NCBI GenBank assembly: GCA_904063045.1
Contig: CAJFCJ010000012.1
Span: 2,413,180 to 2,477,179, forward strand
Length of the DNA: 64,000 nt
Source: Dimorphilus gyrociliatus
Lineage: Eukaryota > Annelida > Polychaeta > Dinophilidae
Reading direction: 5' to 3'
This document shows positions 35,301 to 46,300 of the stretch, one piece after another. Made by a program: the position numbers and the translations under genes. Under the pieces are notes generated by a model. The model searched no databases and was not told the origin of the DNA. It saw only the letters and a list, made by a program, of their open reading frames with translations. The stretch's first letter is position 1; each line of letters opens with the position of its first letter.

Positions 35301-38300
35301 ATCAATAGCTTTTCCTTTGACGCAATCTGTGCATACGTCTGGTGTACCAAAGTCACAGAGTTTACAATTGCTGCCAACAGTACATGGTACACAAGTTTGA
35401 TCAAGAGCTTTATATCCATGTCCTGTAGGACAACCAGTTGGCTTACACTTTGCCTTGTCATTTGGTTCGCAGTCGTCGCAAGGGGCTGTGCAAGCTGCGC
35501 ATACACTTGCTGCACCCGCATCAATAGCTTTTCCTTTGTCGCAATCTGTGCATACGGCTGGTGTACCAAAGTCACAGAGTTTACAATTGCTGCCAACAGT
35601 ACATGGTACACAAGTTTGATCAAGAGCTTTATATCCATGTCCTGTAGGACAACCAGTTGGCTTACACTTTGCCTTGTCATTTGGTTCGCAGTCGTCGCAA
35701 GGGGCTGTGCAAACTGAGCATACGCTTGATGCACCCGCATCAATGGCTCTTCCTTTAGCGCAAGATGTGCATACGGCTGGTGTTGCTTTATCACAGGTTG
35801 CACAGTTACTGCCTACTGTACATTGATAACAGGTCGCATCAGCCGAATTAAACAGATATCCGGAAGAACATCCAGTTGATGTACATTTTGTCTTGTCAGT
35901 TGGTTCACAAACATCACAATTTGTTGCTACGCAGGGTTCACAAGTACCCAAGTCTGTTACTGTATATGTAGCTGCACACACACTACATTGATTAGGATCC
36001 TTTTCTTTATAAAGACACTTTGTGCAAGGTGAAGGACAGCTTACACATTTGTTCTTCCTAGTATTTACAACATAGTTGTCATTACATACACTGCACGTTC
36101 CATCAGAATTACAAGTGGCGCAATTAGCAGGACATTTGTTACATTTGAGACCATCGCTTTGAACTTCGTATCCCGTATTGCATTTCGTACATTTTCCAAG
36201 TCCTGATAGATCAGTCTTCAAACTGCATTCAATACAGTTGCTATCAATACCACTACATGCTAAACATTCAGAGTTATCTTTATTCAAGATATATTTGTCG
36301 TCGCATTTCAAGCAACCATTTGCCCAAATTCCATCTCCAGCTTCATTCGGAACACACTTGATACAATTTGAAATAGTATCGGCACAAGCTTTACACGTTT
36401 GTAAATCGTGTTCCAAAGTTCTGCCACTTGAACATTTCTCTTCATAGCATTTTCCATTTCCATCACATTTGTCACAATTTCCGGTACAAGCGGTACAACT
36501 ATCACCATTTTTACCATATTTATTCATGCAGACGATACATTTTGGACTGCCATCAACAATTTTACAATGAGCACAACCTTCTCCGCAGGCTGTAAAACAA
36601 TATATTTCAATTAGGGTTTTCCTTGTTTTTTCTCTTTATTTGCTTTACAAATTGAAAATATGAAGACAAAGAAGACTTACATGAACATTGTCCACTTTCA
36701 TCAACAAAACCATAGTTAACTTCGCATTCGGAAGCAAAGCATCGAGAGACGCCACTGACATCTTTACACAGTTTGCAGTTTGATGGACAACCTTTAGTTG
36801 AAAAATAACAATAATGAGAATATGTCGAATAGAAGGCATTTGAAGCTTTTATATATTGACTAATTAATTGTTATCGCTTCATATTTATCATTTTATCGGA
36901 GATATATTTGCATGAAAATTGAACTAACCTAAACAAGTTTTATCAGAATCTTTGATGACGTATTTAGCCTCGCAGTTCGTACATTCGGCTCTGTTGTTCT
37001 TCCATTGACACGAGTTACAGTTGGATGGACATGCTTGACATTTTCCGTCACTGTCTTTTATATACTTGGCTTTACACAGCGTACACAATGTCGATTTACC
37101 AGATAGAACGCAAGTGAGACAGTTGGATGGACATTGTGTGCATGTTGTTGAGTCGGCAGAAAGTTGATAATACGATTGGCATTCAGTGCATGTTGTTCCA
37201 TCTGGATTGTTGGAATCTTCCGTACATTTATTACAGAATTCTTTGCAGGCCATACAAGTTTTGTCAGCAGATCTAACAGTATAACCAACAACACATTCCG
37301 AACATTTGGCAACCCCATTATCATTAGTGCATGTAGCGCAATTGGAAGGGCAGGATAAACATGTTCCATCACTATTTTCTACATAACGATCTCTACATTT
37401 CGAGCAAAACGTTTTCTTCGTATCTGATTTGAAAGTACATTCGAGACAAGCCGAAGGACACGAATCGCATTTCTTTGTTTCGGTGTTAAGAGCAGTTCCT
37501 TTATCACAAGACGAACAAACGAGATTATCGTTAGAATCGGCACTACAAACAGCACAATTGGAACTGCATGAAGAGCATGATTTATCAGACTTGAGACCGT
37601 ATCTTTTGAAGCACTGTGAACAGACTGTAGCTGCACCACTGACTGAACAAGTTTGGCAGAAACTGGGACATTCTGAAAATGAAAAAATTTTATAATATGA
37701 AGAACAGAAGAAGAATACAAATGTGAAGAAAAACATACTCATGCATTTTTTGTCATCTGTCAAAGGAGCACTAAAATCGTAGCAGTCGTAACATACTGGT
37801 TTACTATTTGTAACGTTACAAAATCTGCACGTACTGTCATCCGAGCAAGCTGTATTGACAAAAAATTGGTATATAAGCTTCAATAAATATTAAACGGCGA
37901 AGAAGAAAGATAGATAGATAGATTGATAATACAAATAATCATTTACCAATGCATTTTTGTGTTGCGGGATCTACACCATAACCATGTACGCATTGAAGGC
38001 ATTTTGTGTTGTCACCAGTTCCAGTTAATTCGCATTTCATACATTTGTCTGAGCAGTCTGATATTTAAATAAGCAGTTAATGAAAATAATGATGATGAAG
38101 GAGATAATGATAAAACTCTTTTTTTTTATTGATTTGAATAATGAAAACTTACCGATACACTTTTTCTGATCAGTGGATATAACTTGATTTGTGGCGCACT
38201 TCGCACATCTCAGGTCTCTTTTTGCACAAGATTCACAATTTGATACACCGTCACAGCCAGAGGTAGTTGCCGATTGCACGTATGCAACGGCAAGCAGGAA

Positions 38301-38327
38301 ACCTGCTAATGCTAGAAATACTTTCAT
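32308..38327 (-). CDS. Giant CxxC-rich furin-like-repeat surface protein with C-terminal Ly6 domain, array copy A
   Basis: Ten exons on the minus strand: 38153-38327, 37947-38057, 37739-37849, 36929-37672, 36681-36791, 33731-36589, 33557-33667, 33063-33488, 32743-32976, 32308-32666; 1,746 aa. The signal peptide is MKVFLALAGFLLAVAYVQSA. Then come dozens of furin-like cysteine-rich modules of the form CxxC..CxxC..GY.....C, about 37-50 residues each. The last exon is a different fold: QCLTCSGNE...CCVGDKCN, a Ly6/uPAR domain, followed by NDGDAGAAA and a hydrophobic tail ending AAIFAAMMA, fitting GPI anchoring. Extracellular, likely a disulfide-rich rod tethered to the membrane. No protease domain, so it is not a PCSK5-type convertase. 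The central exon holds three 219-nt repeats. Function is unknown. Confidence 0.88.
35281..35937 (-). repeat. Tandem 219-nt (73-aa) repeats in central exon of copy A
   Basis: Units begin at 35281, 35500 and 35719, exactly 219 nt apart. The first two are almost identical; the third is more diverged. Each encodes one double module with CxxC pairs, the core KGKAIDAGA and the block NDKAKCKPTGCPTGHGY. The repeat keeps frame and starts at a conserved position relative to copies B and C, but its sequence is specific to copy A. Confidence 0.9.
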
Positions 38328-38443
38328 GTTTTCGTTTTCTTCAACTTCTTATAAGTTTCTCTTCAAATGTGTATATTGTAAATAGGAAACTTTAATGTGA
38401 ATCTCTTCGTTCGAGTTGCTTGAAAGTGTAATGGATTGTTGCC

Positions 38444-38451
38444 TTTATATA
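38444..38451 (-). promoter_or_regulatory. Probable TATA box of copy A
   Basis: TATATAAA on the minus strand, followed by GGC, about 117-124 bp upstream of the ATG at 38327. Copies B and C have TATATAA-type boxes at nearly the same distance (about 130 bp), which supports a real core promoter. Confidence 0.6.
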
Positions 38452-38770
38452 TACATAGCTTTTCAGTTTAGTTTTAGCAACCGCTAAGGAAAATATTTAT
38501 GAAGTAATATGTAAAAATATTCAAATCAGTTAATATTAAGGGTGAAAGACAGTGTAACCCATTTTTCTGTTTTTTAAGCAATACAACCAATGGCAACTTT
38601 CAAAGTCTAAGAATATTATTTATATTATGCTAGGCAACTATTTATTAACATATCAGCGTTTCGTGTTTCAACTTGAAAAGAAGAATAGAAGAGATTTTCT
38701 CTATTGAACATTTAATACCAAAATAGACTTTTTTTTGGGTTTAATAGGCTATTTTTTCATTTATTCTTTA

Positions 38771-38809
38771 ATTCATTCATTCATTCATTCATTCATTCAT
38801 GCATTCATT
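38771..38809 (+). repeat. (ATTC)n microsatellite
   Basis: About nine tandem ATTC units upstream of copy A, with one GCATTC interruption. Confidence 0.9.
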
Positions 38810-39200
38810 GGGTTCATTATATGAAATTCAACCTTGTGAAAGTACTATTCGTTTCCGAAGGTAAAACATACTTCAACGAAGAGTCGAGGAAACTTTCTAT
38901 CTGAAACTTTTTGAAGAGCTTCCTTTGAAGAAACTTTGTCAAGTAAACTACTTGTTTGAATAGATGAGAACAAAATATTTATTAATTAGTCAAAAAGTAG
39001 GATAATAATAATAATCATTTATTTGATTTAATTGAGTCAAATTACTATTCATTAAATGTTTAAAGTATTAAATATTAAGAAATTAATTTATTCATCTTTA
39101 AAGAAAATAGCAAAGACTACGATTTTTGCTTTTAATTTATGCGGAAGTCTAAATTAAAGATTTTGGCTTGTTCTATTTCTTTATTATTCATTAATCTTTT

Positions 39201-39235
39201 TTTCTTCTTCTTCTTCTTCTCTCTCTCTCTCTCTT
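39201..39235 (+). repeat. (TTC)n(TC)n microsatellite
   Basis: Pyrimidine-only simple repeat between copy A and the Dispatched-like gene. Confidence 0.9.
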
Positions 39236-39676
39236 TCTATTCTTACAATTAATAGGTTTTGAGAAATTTCGAAGGGTTTAGTAAAAATTAATCATAAATG
39301 ATCGATTCGAAATAATCCTTAATACAAACAGAAGAAGTTGCATTTGTAAAGAAAGGCTTGGCAACAAAAGGCTTTTGTTAATACAATATTTAGAAATGGC
39401 TTCTTCTTTTCTTAAACCAAGGATTAGTTGGACATTAGCCTTATAGAGTTGAAATTGTATTTTTGGACATTTTCTTAATACTAGTTCATAATGAATTGTA
39501 AATGATGCTCTAAATAGTTTGAATTATCTGAACGATAGAATGAAATAAATATAATGTTTCATTACAATTAAAAATGATAGTTTTAAATATAAAGTCTATA
39601 TTCAATTCAACACAAGAGTCATAAAGTAGTTTACAATTGAATAATAACGGTCTTTTTACTTTGATTTTTAAGTTTT

Positions 39677-42666
39677 TCACGTTTGAACAAGTTCTATTAC
39701 TTCTTCTTGTTCTTTTTCTTGATCTTCTATTAATATAGATTTCGTTGGGCTGTAGCAATAATCCCTTCTGTATTTGTGACCTCCACAGCCATGACAATAA
39801 ACAAACAGTTTTGCTAGAATATTCTTCCAGCTAAGGGTGAGCAATATCGAAAATAAACATAGCATTACTAAAGCACTAATACAACCCATTGCAACAGATA
39901 TAAAGATCATTAGCGAAAATCTTCTCAAGGCGTGAATATCTGTACAATACGATATAAGGCTTGTGCCAATAGACGTTAAGGCTGCAAGACAAACAGCCAT
40001 ACCGATCCTATCCACAGTAGCCTGAACTCTGTAGAAAGGTTGATCGGTTAAATTCGATGTATCGAGTTTAGCTTGTAGAACTGAAATATGCAATATAAAG
40101 TCAACACTTAAACCGGCTCCCAAAGCCAGACAGACTGTATCGCTAACGCCTATCTTCCAGTTCATTAGGGCCAGAACAGATATAGTAATTAGAACGGAAG
40201 AAGCCAAACTTGTAATAGATATAACAGAAATACATAGTTTTCTGGTAGATAAGATTAATACTATCGCTGTACCTGAAAGGGCAATTGCCAAAGACGAGCC
40301 CACACCTGTTAAGAGTGTTCTCTGAAGGTCGAACAATTCGAACTTTGACCAAAAAAAACCGTATCTTAACTTTCCTTTTTTGGAATTTTTAACCCAAAAC
40401 GCTTGCACCTTACGATAGAATTGCGCAATTTCGTTATAAGCAGGTGTAAAGTCTTGATTCGTGATGAAACTATAAGAAAATATCGACGATGAGTAATTAT
40501 CTCCATGAGCAAAATTTCCTAATTGATGTCCTAATAGTTTGTTTTCTATTAAAAAATTTAATTGTCTTTCATAGCAATTCTCAAAGAATTTATAGCCATT
40601 CAATAATTTCCAGTTACAACAATCTGGAGAAAAGGTTAAAGGTAATCTTGAACATTCTCTCGAACCATATTTGAGTAGTGTATCGATTAAACAAGGATAA
40701 TTTGTAATATTAAATTCTTTTCTTAAACTGTAACAGAATAATTGTAAATCTCTAACAGTTTCAGGATTAAACACGTCAATTCTCTTATCAACTTTTCCAG
40801 AGATCTTATCAAGAGGTTTCAGGAAAGGATAGCTCTTTACATCCTCAACAATTCCCCAAACGAAAGCGAGAGGCATTTTATACGTATCTACTTTGCCACG
40901 AAGATCTTGATATTTTTCGAGAAGATTATTTTCAGAGAATAAAAGTTGTCTCTTCCTATCCGATAGTTTTAATGGTCTACCCCATAATAGAATATAGCAT
41001 GACCCAATTCCACACATCAAATACAGTCCTATCCATATATACCTGAACTTGAAGATTAACTTAGAGACAAGTTGCGCAATCTTCTCAGATAACTTGACAA
41101 GTTCTACCTTTAATTTATAACGACAAATAGCCTTAATACTGTCGGGAGTTAGTCTATATTTAATGGGTTTAATGTATATTTGATGGATGCAAAGAGTCAT
41201 AGGTGTCCATGTCAAAGCGAGTAAAAGGTTGAATAAGAGTCCAAAAGTTGTCATTGTTCCAAACGCGTGAATAGCCGGAATTTTTGTTGTTAGTGTAGAA
41301 CCAGTGAAGGGAAGAGATTAAGAGAGAGAAAAAGGAAATTTATCATTATATTTAATTGGTAGGTCTCTTCCATTCACTAATAAATACCTAAAATGGCTAT
41401 ACAAGTTGAAAATGTTGAAGTTTGCAAAGATACTATTGAAAAGCGTAAGGCATCTCTAATAGCTAATTGTAAATTTAAGTCTGGTTCTGTTCTCTTCCAT
41501 GCTGCTAGTATAATGAAGACATCATCAACTCCAACTGCTAGGTGAATAACTATAGATACCAGATTAACAAATGGGAAAAATCTTATCGAAAAGACAATGC
41601 TATAGGTGAATATAGAGAAAATGATGCTCATTAATAGTAAGAGACCAGTTGATAAGGTAATTGTTATCGATTTACTATTAAAGTATACTAGTAAAGATAT
41701 GAAAATTCCACCCAGTATAGTTATCCTGGTGATAGTTTCGTTTAATCTAACGAAGAATAGATGACGATAAGTGTCAAGGCTATATTCGGTATCAAGTCTT
41801 ACTCCAGCTATCGCTATATCTTTCGTATTAATAGAATGAAATATAGAAAAATGATCTATGTACCAATTTGTTGTCTCTTCCATTGTAAAAGTTGGTTGTT
41901 TACTTGAAAATATATAAGTATATGTAGAATTATGAAGAACGAATTTGTAAGATTCCTCAACATTTTGAAATAATTGATTAGATTGAATATTCTTTAATTG
42001 TTCTTTATCTAAATTACAACAAGATTGATTGAGAAATGATGAAACTATTACGGATATCGATGTGTAATCTTTCTTAAATAATCTCTTCCCAAATTTCTCT
42101 ATTGAACATAATATCTCCCTATCTTCTAAAGATTTCCTCTTTAATTCCAATAGAATAAATGGTCTTGAATTATGAGGATTAACTAACAACGCAATAGCGG
42201 GGCAAAAAAAGAATAAAGACATTATTCATAGTAGTTAAGTAGTTAAGTACATGTATATACTTACAGTCTGATAATCCACTTCTCGGTATACGTCGTTTAA
42301 AAATATTATATTTCACTCTAATATCATTCATTAATAGTCTAAACTTGGATAATTCTGTTCCTTGGGCGATAAATCCCTAGTTAAATTATTTAGATATGTG
42401 TTTTTATATATGCAATAGTTGTTATGTAATAGTTAATTAACAGTCTCACATCTTCCGGTGGCGATACTTTAGGGAAATTGTACAGAATTATGAATAGAAA
42501 GAGTAAACTAAGAGAAAATATAATGCCGCAAAATTTTGTACTATTATTACAAATGAAACTGGAATAACTGTAATAATACTATTATTATATTCAATATATG
42601 ATTAAAAAAAGAGGAAGAGTACCTGTTCAAGATATACATTCCAAATCTATACAATTCTTTATTAAC
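39677..42666 (-). CDS. Dispatched-like RND-family membrane protein, possibly with a broken or unusual splice site
   Basis: Large multi-pass protein of the Patched/Dispatched/RND family; Dispatched releases lipid-modified Hedgehog from producing cells. Minus-strand exons: 42623-42666 (possible start ATG 42639), 42450-42558, 42265-42376, 41388-42182, and a last exon from about 41292 down to 39677; about 880 aa. Evidence: an N-terminal helix (CGIIFSLSLLFLFIILYNFP), GFIAQGT (family GFxPRGT), a sterol-sensing-like region ending GVDDVFIILAAWKRTEPD (first GxxxD-type motif), and the second repeat with GAGLSVDFILHISVLQ. The reading frame then runs through helices to a basic/acidic tail. Between donor 41387 and the next exon no AG acceptor exists (see findings). 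The 5' end is uncertain. It is shorter than typical Dispatched proteins. Confidence 0.75.
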
Positions 42667-43389
42667 CTAAAAGAATGAAGGAGAAACGTATGAATGTTCA
42701 AGTTTATTGGCTTTTCTGTATTTTATATTATAAATATTGTTATTTTTCTTATAAAACTAATTGGTAATAAGATATTTAGAAAATATTCAAATTATTAGCT
42801 AAATATTCTTATTACACAATAAGAATAAAGAGGGAAAAAATGATATATCGCTTATAGAAGAGATATAAGAAAAAACTGCAACTAAGCCAGTTTGTTGGTA
42901 AATCCTTTCAATTTATATTTAGCGTTGACTATAAATAAATATTTATACTCTGTTCAAACATTGTTAAAAAAGTTTTCCAATTCAACAGTGACGAACTAGT
43001 AGTGACACCTGAAATAATCAGATATTCAACGCGATTTATAGCTATTCATATATTTAATACTAGAATAGTAATATAAATATTTCTATTGATTTATATATAA
43101 ATAGCATAAGTACTTCTATATACGAATGCAATATATGAATAGCATTTGTTCCTTCAGTTTACAACCTATTCCCTTAATTCATCTTTCCTTGTCAAATTTA
43201 ACCATATATGTTACAGCATAGGAGTAACAAAGAGCATATAATAACTATATAATAGTAGATAGACTGCGGATTATTAAGTTCTCTTTGTATTAATTATAAT
43301 TATTTACTGAAAAAGGTAATACATATCTTTAAAGCTTTCACAAAATATAAATTAACTTTTCTCGTTAGCTGAATTGTTCATAGGATATC
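42667..43389. other. Intergenic, Dispatched-like upstream and copy B 3' flank
   Basis: A+T-rich. An additional 5' exon of the Dispatched-like gene may lie here, but no convincing start codon plus donor was found. The last ~60 bp before 43390 resemble the 3' flank of copy A (GTTAGCTGAATTGTTCATAGG). Nothing else recognised. Confidence 0.4.
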
Positions 43390-46300
43390 TTAGGCCGTCA
43401 AAGCAGCAACCACAGCTGATAGAATTAGCGAAACATTAATAAATATTGCCGCAGCTCCCGCGTCACCATCGTTAAAGAAGATGTTACATTTATCTCCAAC
43501 ACAACATTTTTCACAAACCGTTGTACCATCCGATGTTTTCTGACAGTGTTCCTCCTTTGTTGAACTACTACATGTCACGTTTTTACATTCTCTTGTAAAT
43601 GTTGTTACACCTTCCTTTTCTAATCTGGCAACCCAACAGGCACCTCCTTTCCCGCATTCTTTTAATTTGATTGTATCAGTTTCATTGACAAAATTGGATT
43701 GTTCCTTTCCACAGTTTGCTTCATTTCCAGAACAAGTAAGACATTGGACTGTTCAAAATTCATGAGAAAAACCAGTCATATGAAGAATAATGGGATTGAA
43801 TATGTATATATACTTACTTGCACATTGTCTGTCATTATCGTGAAGATGATACGCGCTTGAGCATTTATCACATTTAAAGCCATGAACACAAACTCCACAA
43901 TTGGTTACTTGATTGGAACTGCACGAAATACATTCAGTTTTATTTTCAGATAAAGTGTAGCCGGATTGACATTTGAAGCAACTTGCTTTTCCAGCAGTGT
44001 CCGCTTGTGGAGAACAATCCATGCAATTAGCGAAAGCAGATGTTGAACAATCTAATAAAACCAAAATACATTGTACCTCATTTAAGTGGTTGATGACTTT
44101 TTAAGATAATAAATAATTTATAACCTTCGCAAGCTCCTGCTATAATTGAAAATCCTTTTTTACATTTGGTACATACTGATTTATCGGATGAGGTTGCTGA
44201 GCAAACATCGCAATTAGGGGGACAAAAAGTGCACTGCTTAAAGGAATCGCCGAACAAAGCATAGTACTGTCTGCATTTCGTACAAGATATTGAACCTCTA
44301 TCGATTGCACAATTTGGACAATTCTTTGGACATTCGCTACATTGTTCTGAGCTCTTTCTGTATCCTTGCATACAATTTGAGCATACAAGAACCCCTTTAT
44401 CGTCTACATCTTTACATTCTGAGCATTGATTTGGACAAGAGTAACATTTTCTATCGGATGTTTTTCTGCCATAATTACTATCACAACTGTTAACGTCACA
44501 TCCAATGACGTCATTTTCGTACGAACATTTGTTACAGTTATCAGGACAAGCTGAAATATTCATTGAAAAATTATATTCAGTAATAATTCATTCTGTTTTT
44601 TTTTCTTCAAATTTTTACCTTCACATTTTGCAGTATTAGAATTCAAAACAAATCTTCCTTTACATTTTGTACAAAGTGTACCAGTTTTATCATCGTTCAA
44701 TTTACAAGTTACGCAATTTCCTTCGCAAGCTGTAAACATCATTTTTCAAAATTATAAAAAATATACTGTTACTTATGGATTATTTGACTTACGTAGACAT
44801 TTTCCATCAGCAGTTGATGATGCGTAACCAGCAATACATGTTGCGCATGTTGTTACTCCTTTAGAATCAATGTTACAAGATGAACAAGGACTGTTACACG
44901 AAACACATTTGTTTCCAGATGTAAACAGTTTGTGTGTGCTCTTACATTCCTTACATTTTGTTTCTTTTGCAACATCATCCCAATCGCAATTTACGCAATT
45001 ACTCGGGCAAGATATACAATTCCTACTACTGTCGAAAGTGAAACCAGAAGAACATTTAGAACATCCTTGACTTCCGTCATTTTTCAAATAACATCTCATA
45101 CAAGAATCATCGCATTTTACACATGTTCCATCGTCAGATTTTGTGATATATCCATCAATGCAACCAGTTGGAAGGCAATATGTTTGTCCGTTTTTGAAAT
45201 AACACTTGTCACAGTTTGATGGACAAGCATTACAATCAAAATCTGACCAATCAAGAGCATATCCTGATGTGCATTCTACACATTTCTTTACTGCTGCATT
45301 ATCTTGAACACATTTATCACAATTACCTGGGCATTGTGTACATTCGTAACTACTGTCAGTTAAACCATAGCTACTGGCGCAATGGAATTGTAAGCATAGA
45401 GTTTCTGTATCACTTTTAGCTCGGCATTTTCCACAATTATCAGGGCATTTTAGGCAAGTCTTTTTGGTGGTAAGTTGAAGAACATGAGTGTTTTCATCAC
45501 ATTTTGTGCATTTGTCTACAACGTCGCCTTCTTTAATTGTACAAGAAAGACATCCATCTCCGCAAGAAACGCATGTTTTTTTATCAACACTTGGAGCGTA
45601 TCCCGACTTGCAAACTTGACATTCGTTTGCTGTAATGTCGTCGGGTTTTAGTGAACAAGTGTTACAGTTGTCCATGCATCCAACACATGCTGTTCTTGCA
45701 CTGTTCGTCGAAAATCCACTGTTACATTTGGAACACTCATTTACTTTTGATGCTCCTCCTCGATCAACAAGGGAACAAGTTTCACAATTTGTTTTACAAC
45801 CAACACAACTCTTTTTATCATCATCTAAGATTTTACCAGTTGGACATGAGGTACATTCGACAAGAGTTGCACCATTATGTTTGCAAGTTAGACATGAAGA
45901 AGGACATGGTTCACATTTGTTATCACCTGTATTGAAATTAGCGTCCGATGCACAACCAGAACAGAGTGGTATAAAATCTGGTTTCCATGTACATGTTTTA
46001 CAGTTATCTTCACATTTTGTGCATGTTGTTTTATCATCAGATATTAAATATCCATCATTGCATGTATCACATTTGGAGCTATCTGATGAGCAGTCTTTGC
46101 AGTTAGCCACTTGGCATGTTTTACAAGTTTTACTAGCTGTTATGAAGTTAAATCCAGCATCGCAACCAGTTGATTTACACTTCGTCTTGTCGTTAAGTTC
46201 GCAATCATTGCAATTAGCAACTGTGCAAGCTACGCAGTTGCCTGAATCGATAGCTTTTCCTTTATCGCAATCTGTGCAAGTTCCAAGAGTACCGGTAACA

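Larger units (their letters stand above)
38328..39676. other. Intergenic, copy A upstream region
   Basis: Contains the copy A promoter, then A+T-rich sequence with two microsatellites (38771-38809 and 39201-39235). The upstream block shared by copies B, C and the decayed copy near 52 kb (AATTGAAAAAGTGTTT...GGGAAACTTT) is only weakly present here (GGAAACTTTAATG at 38383), so copy A has the most diverged promoter. No gene seen. Confidence 0.5.

Noticed and set aside
34679..35803. Several second-frame ORFs of 74-175 aa within copy A
   Set aside because: Alternate-frame readings of cysteine-module repeats; their length follows the repeat and not any conserved domain.
35281..35937. CRISPR or satellite array because of the regular spacing
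   Set aside because: Units are contiguous, in frame, encode cysteine modules and lie inside an open exon.
32308..38327. Annotation as a PCSK5/furin-type protease
   Set aside because: Only the cysteine-rich furin-like repeats are shared; there is no subtilisin catalytic domain or P domain in any exon.
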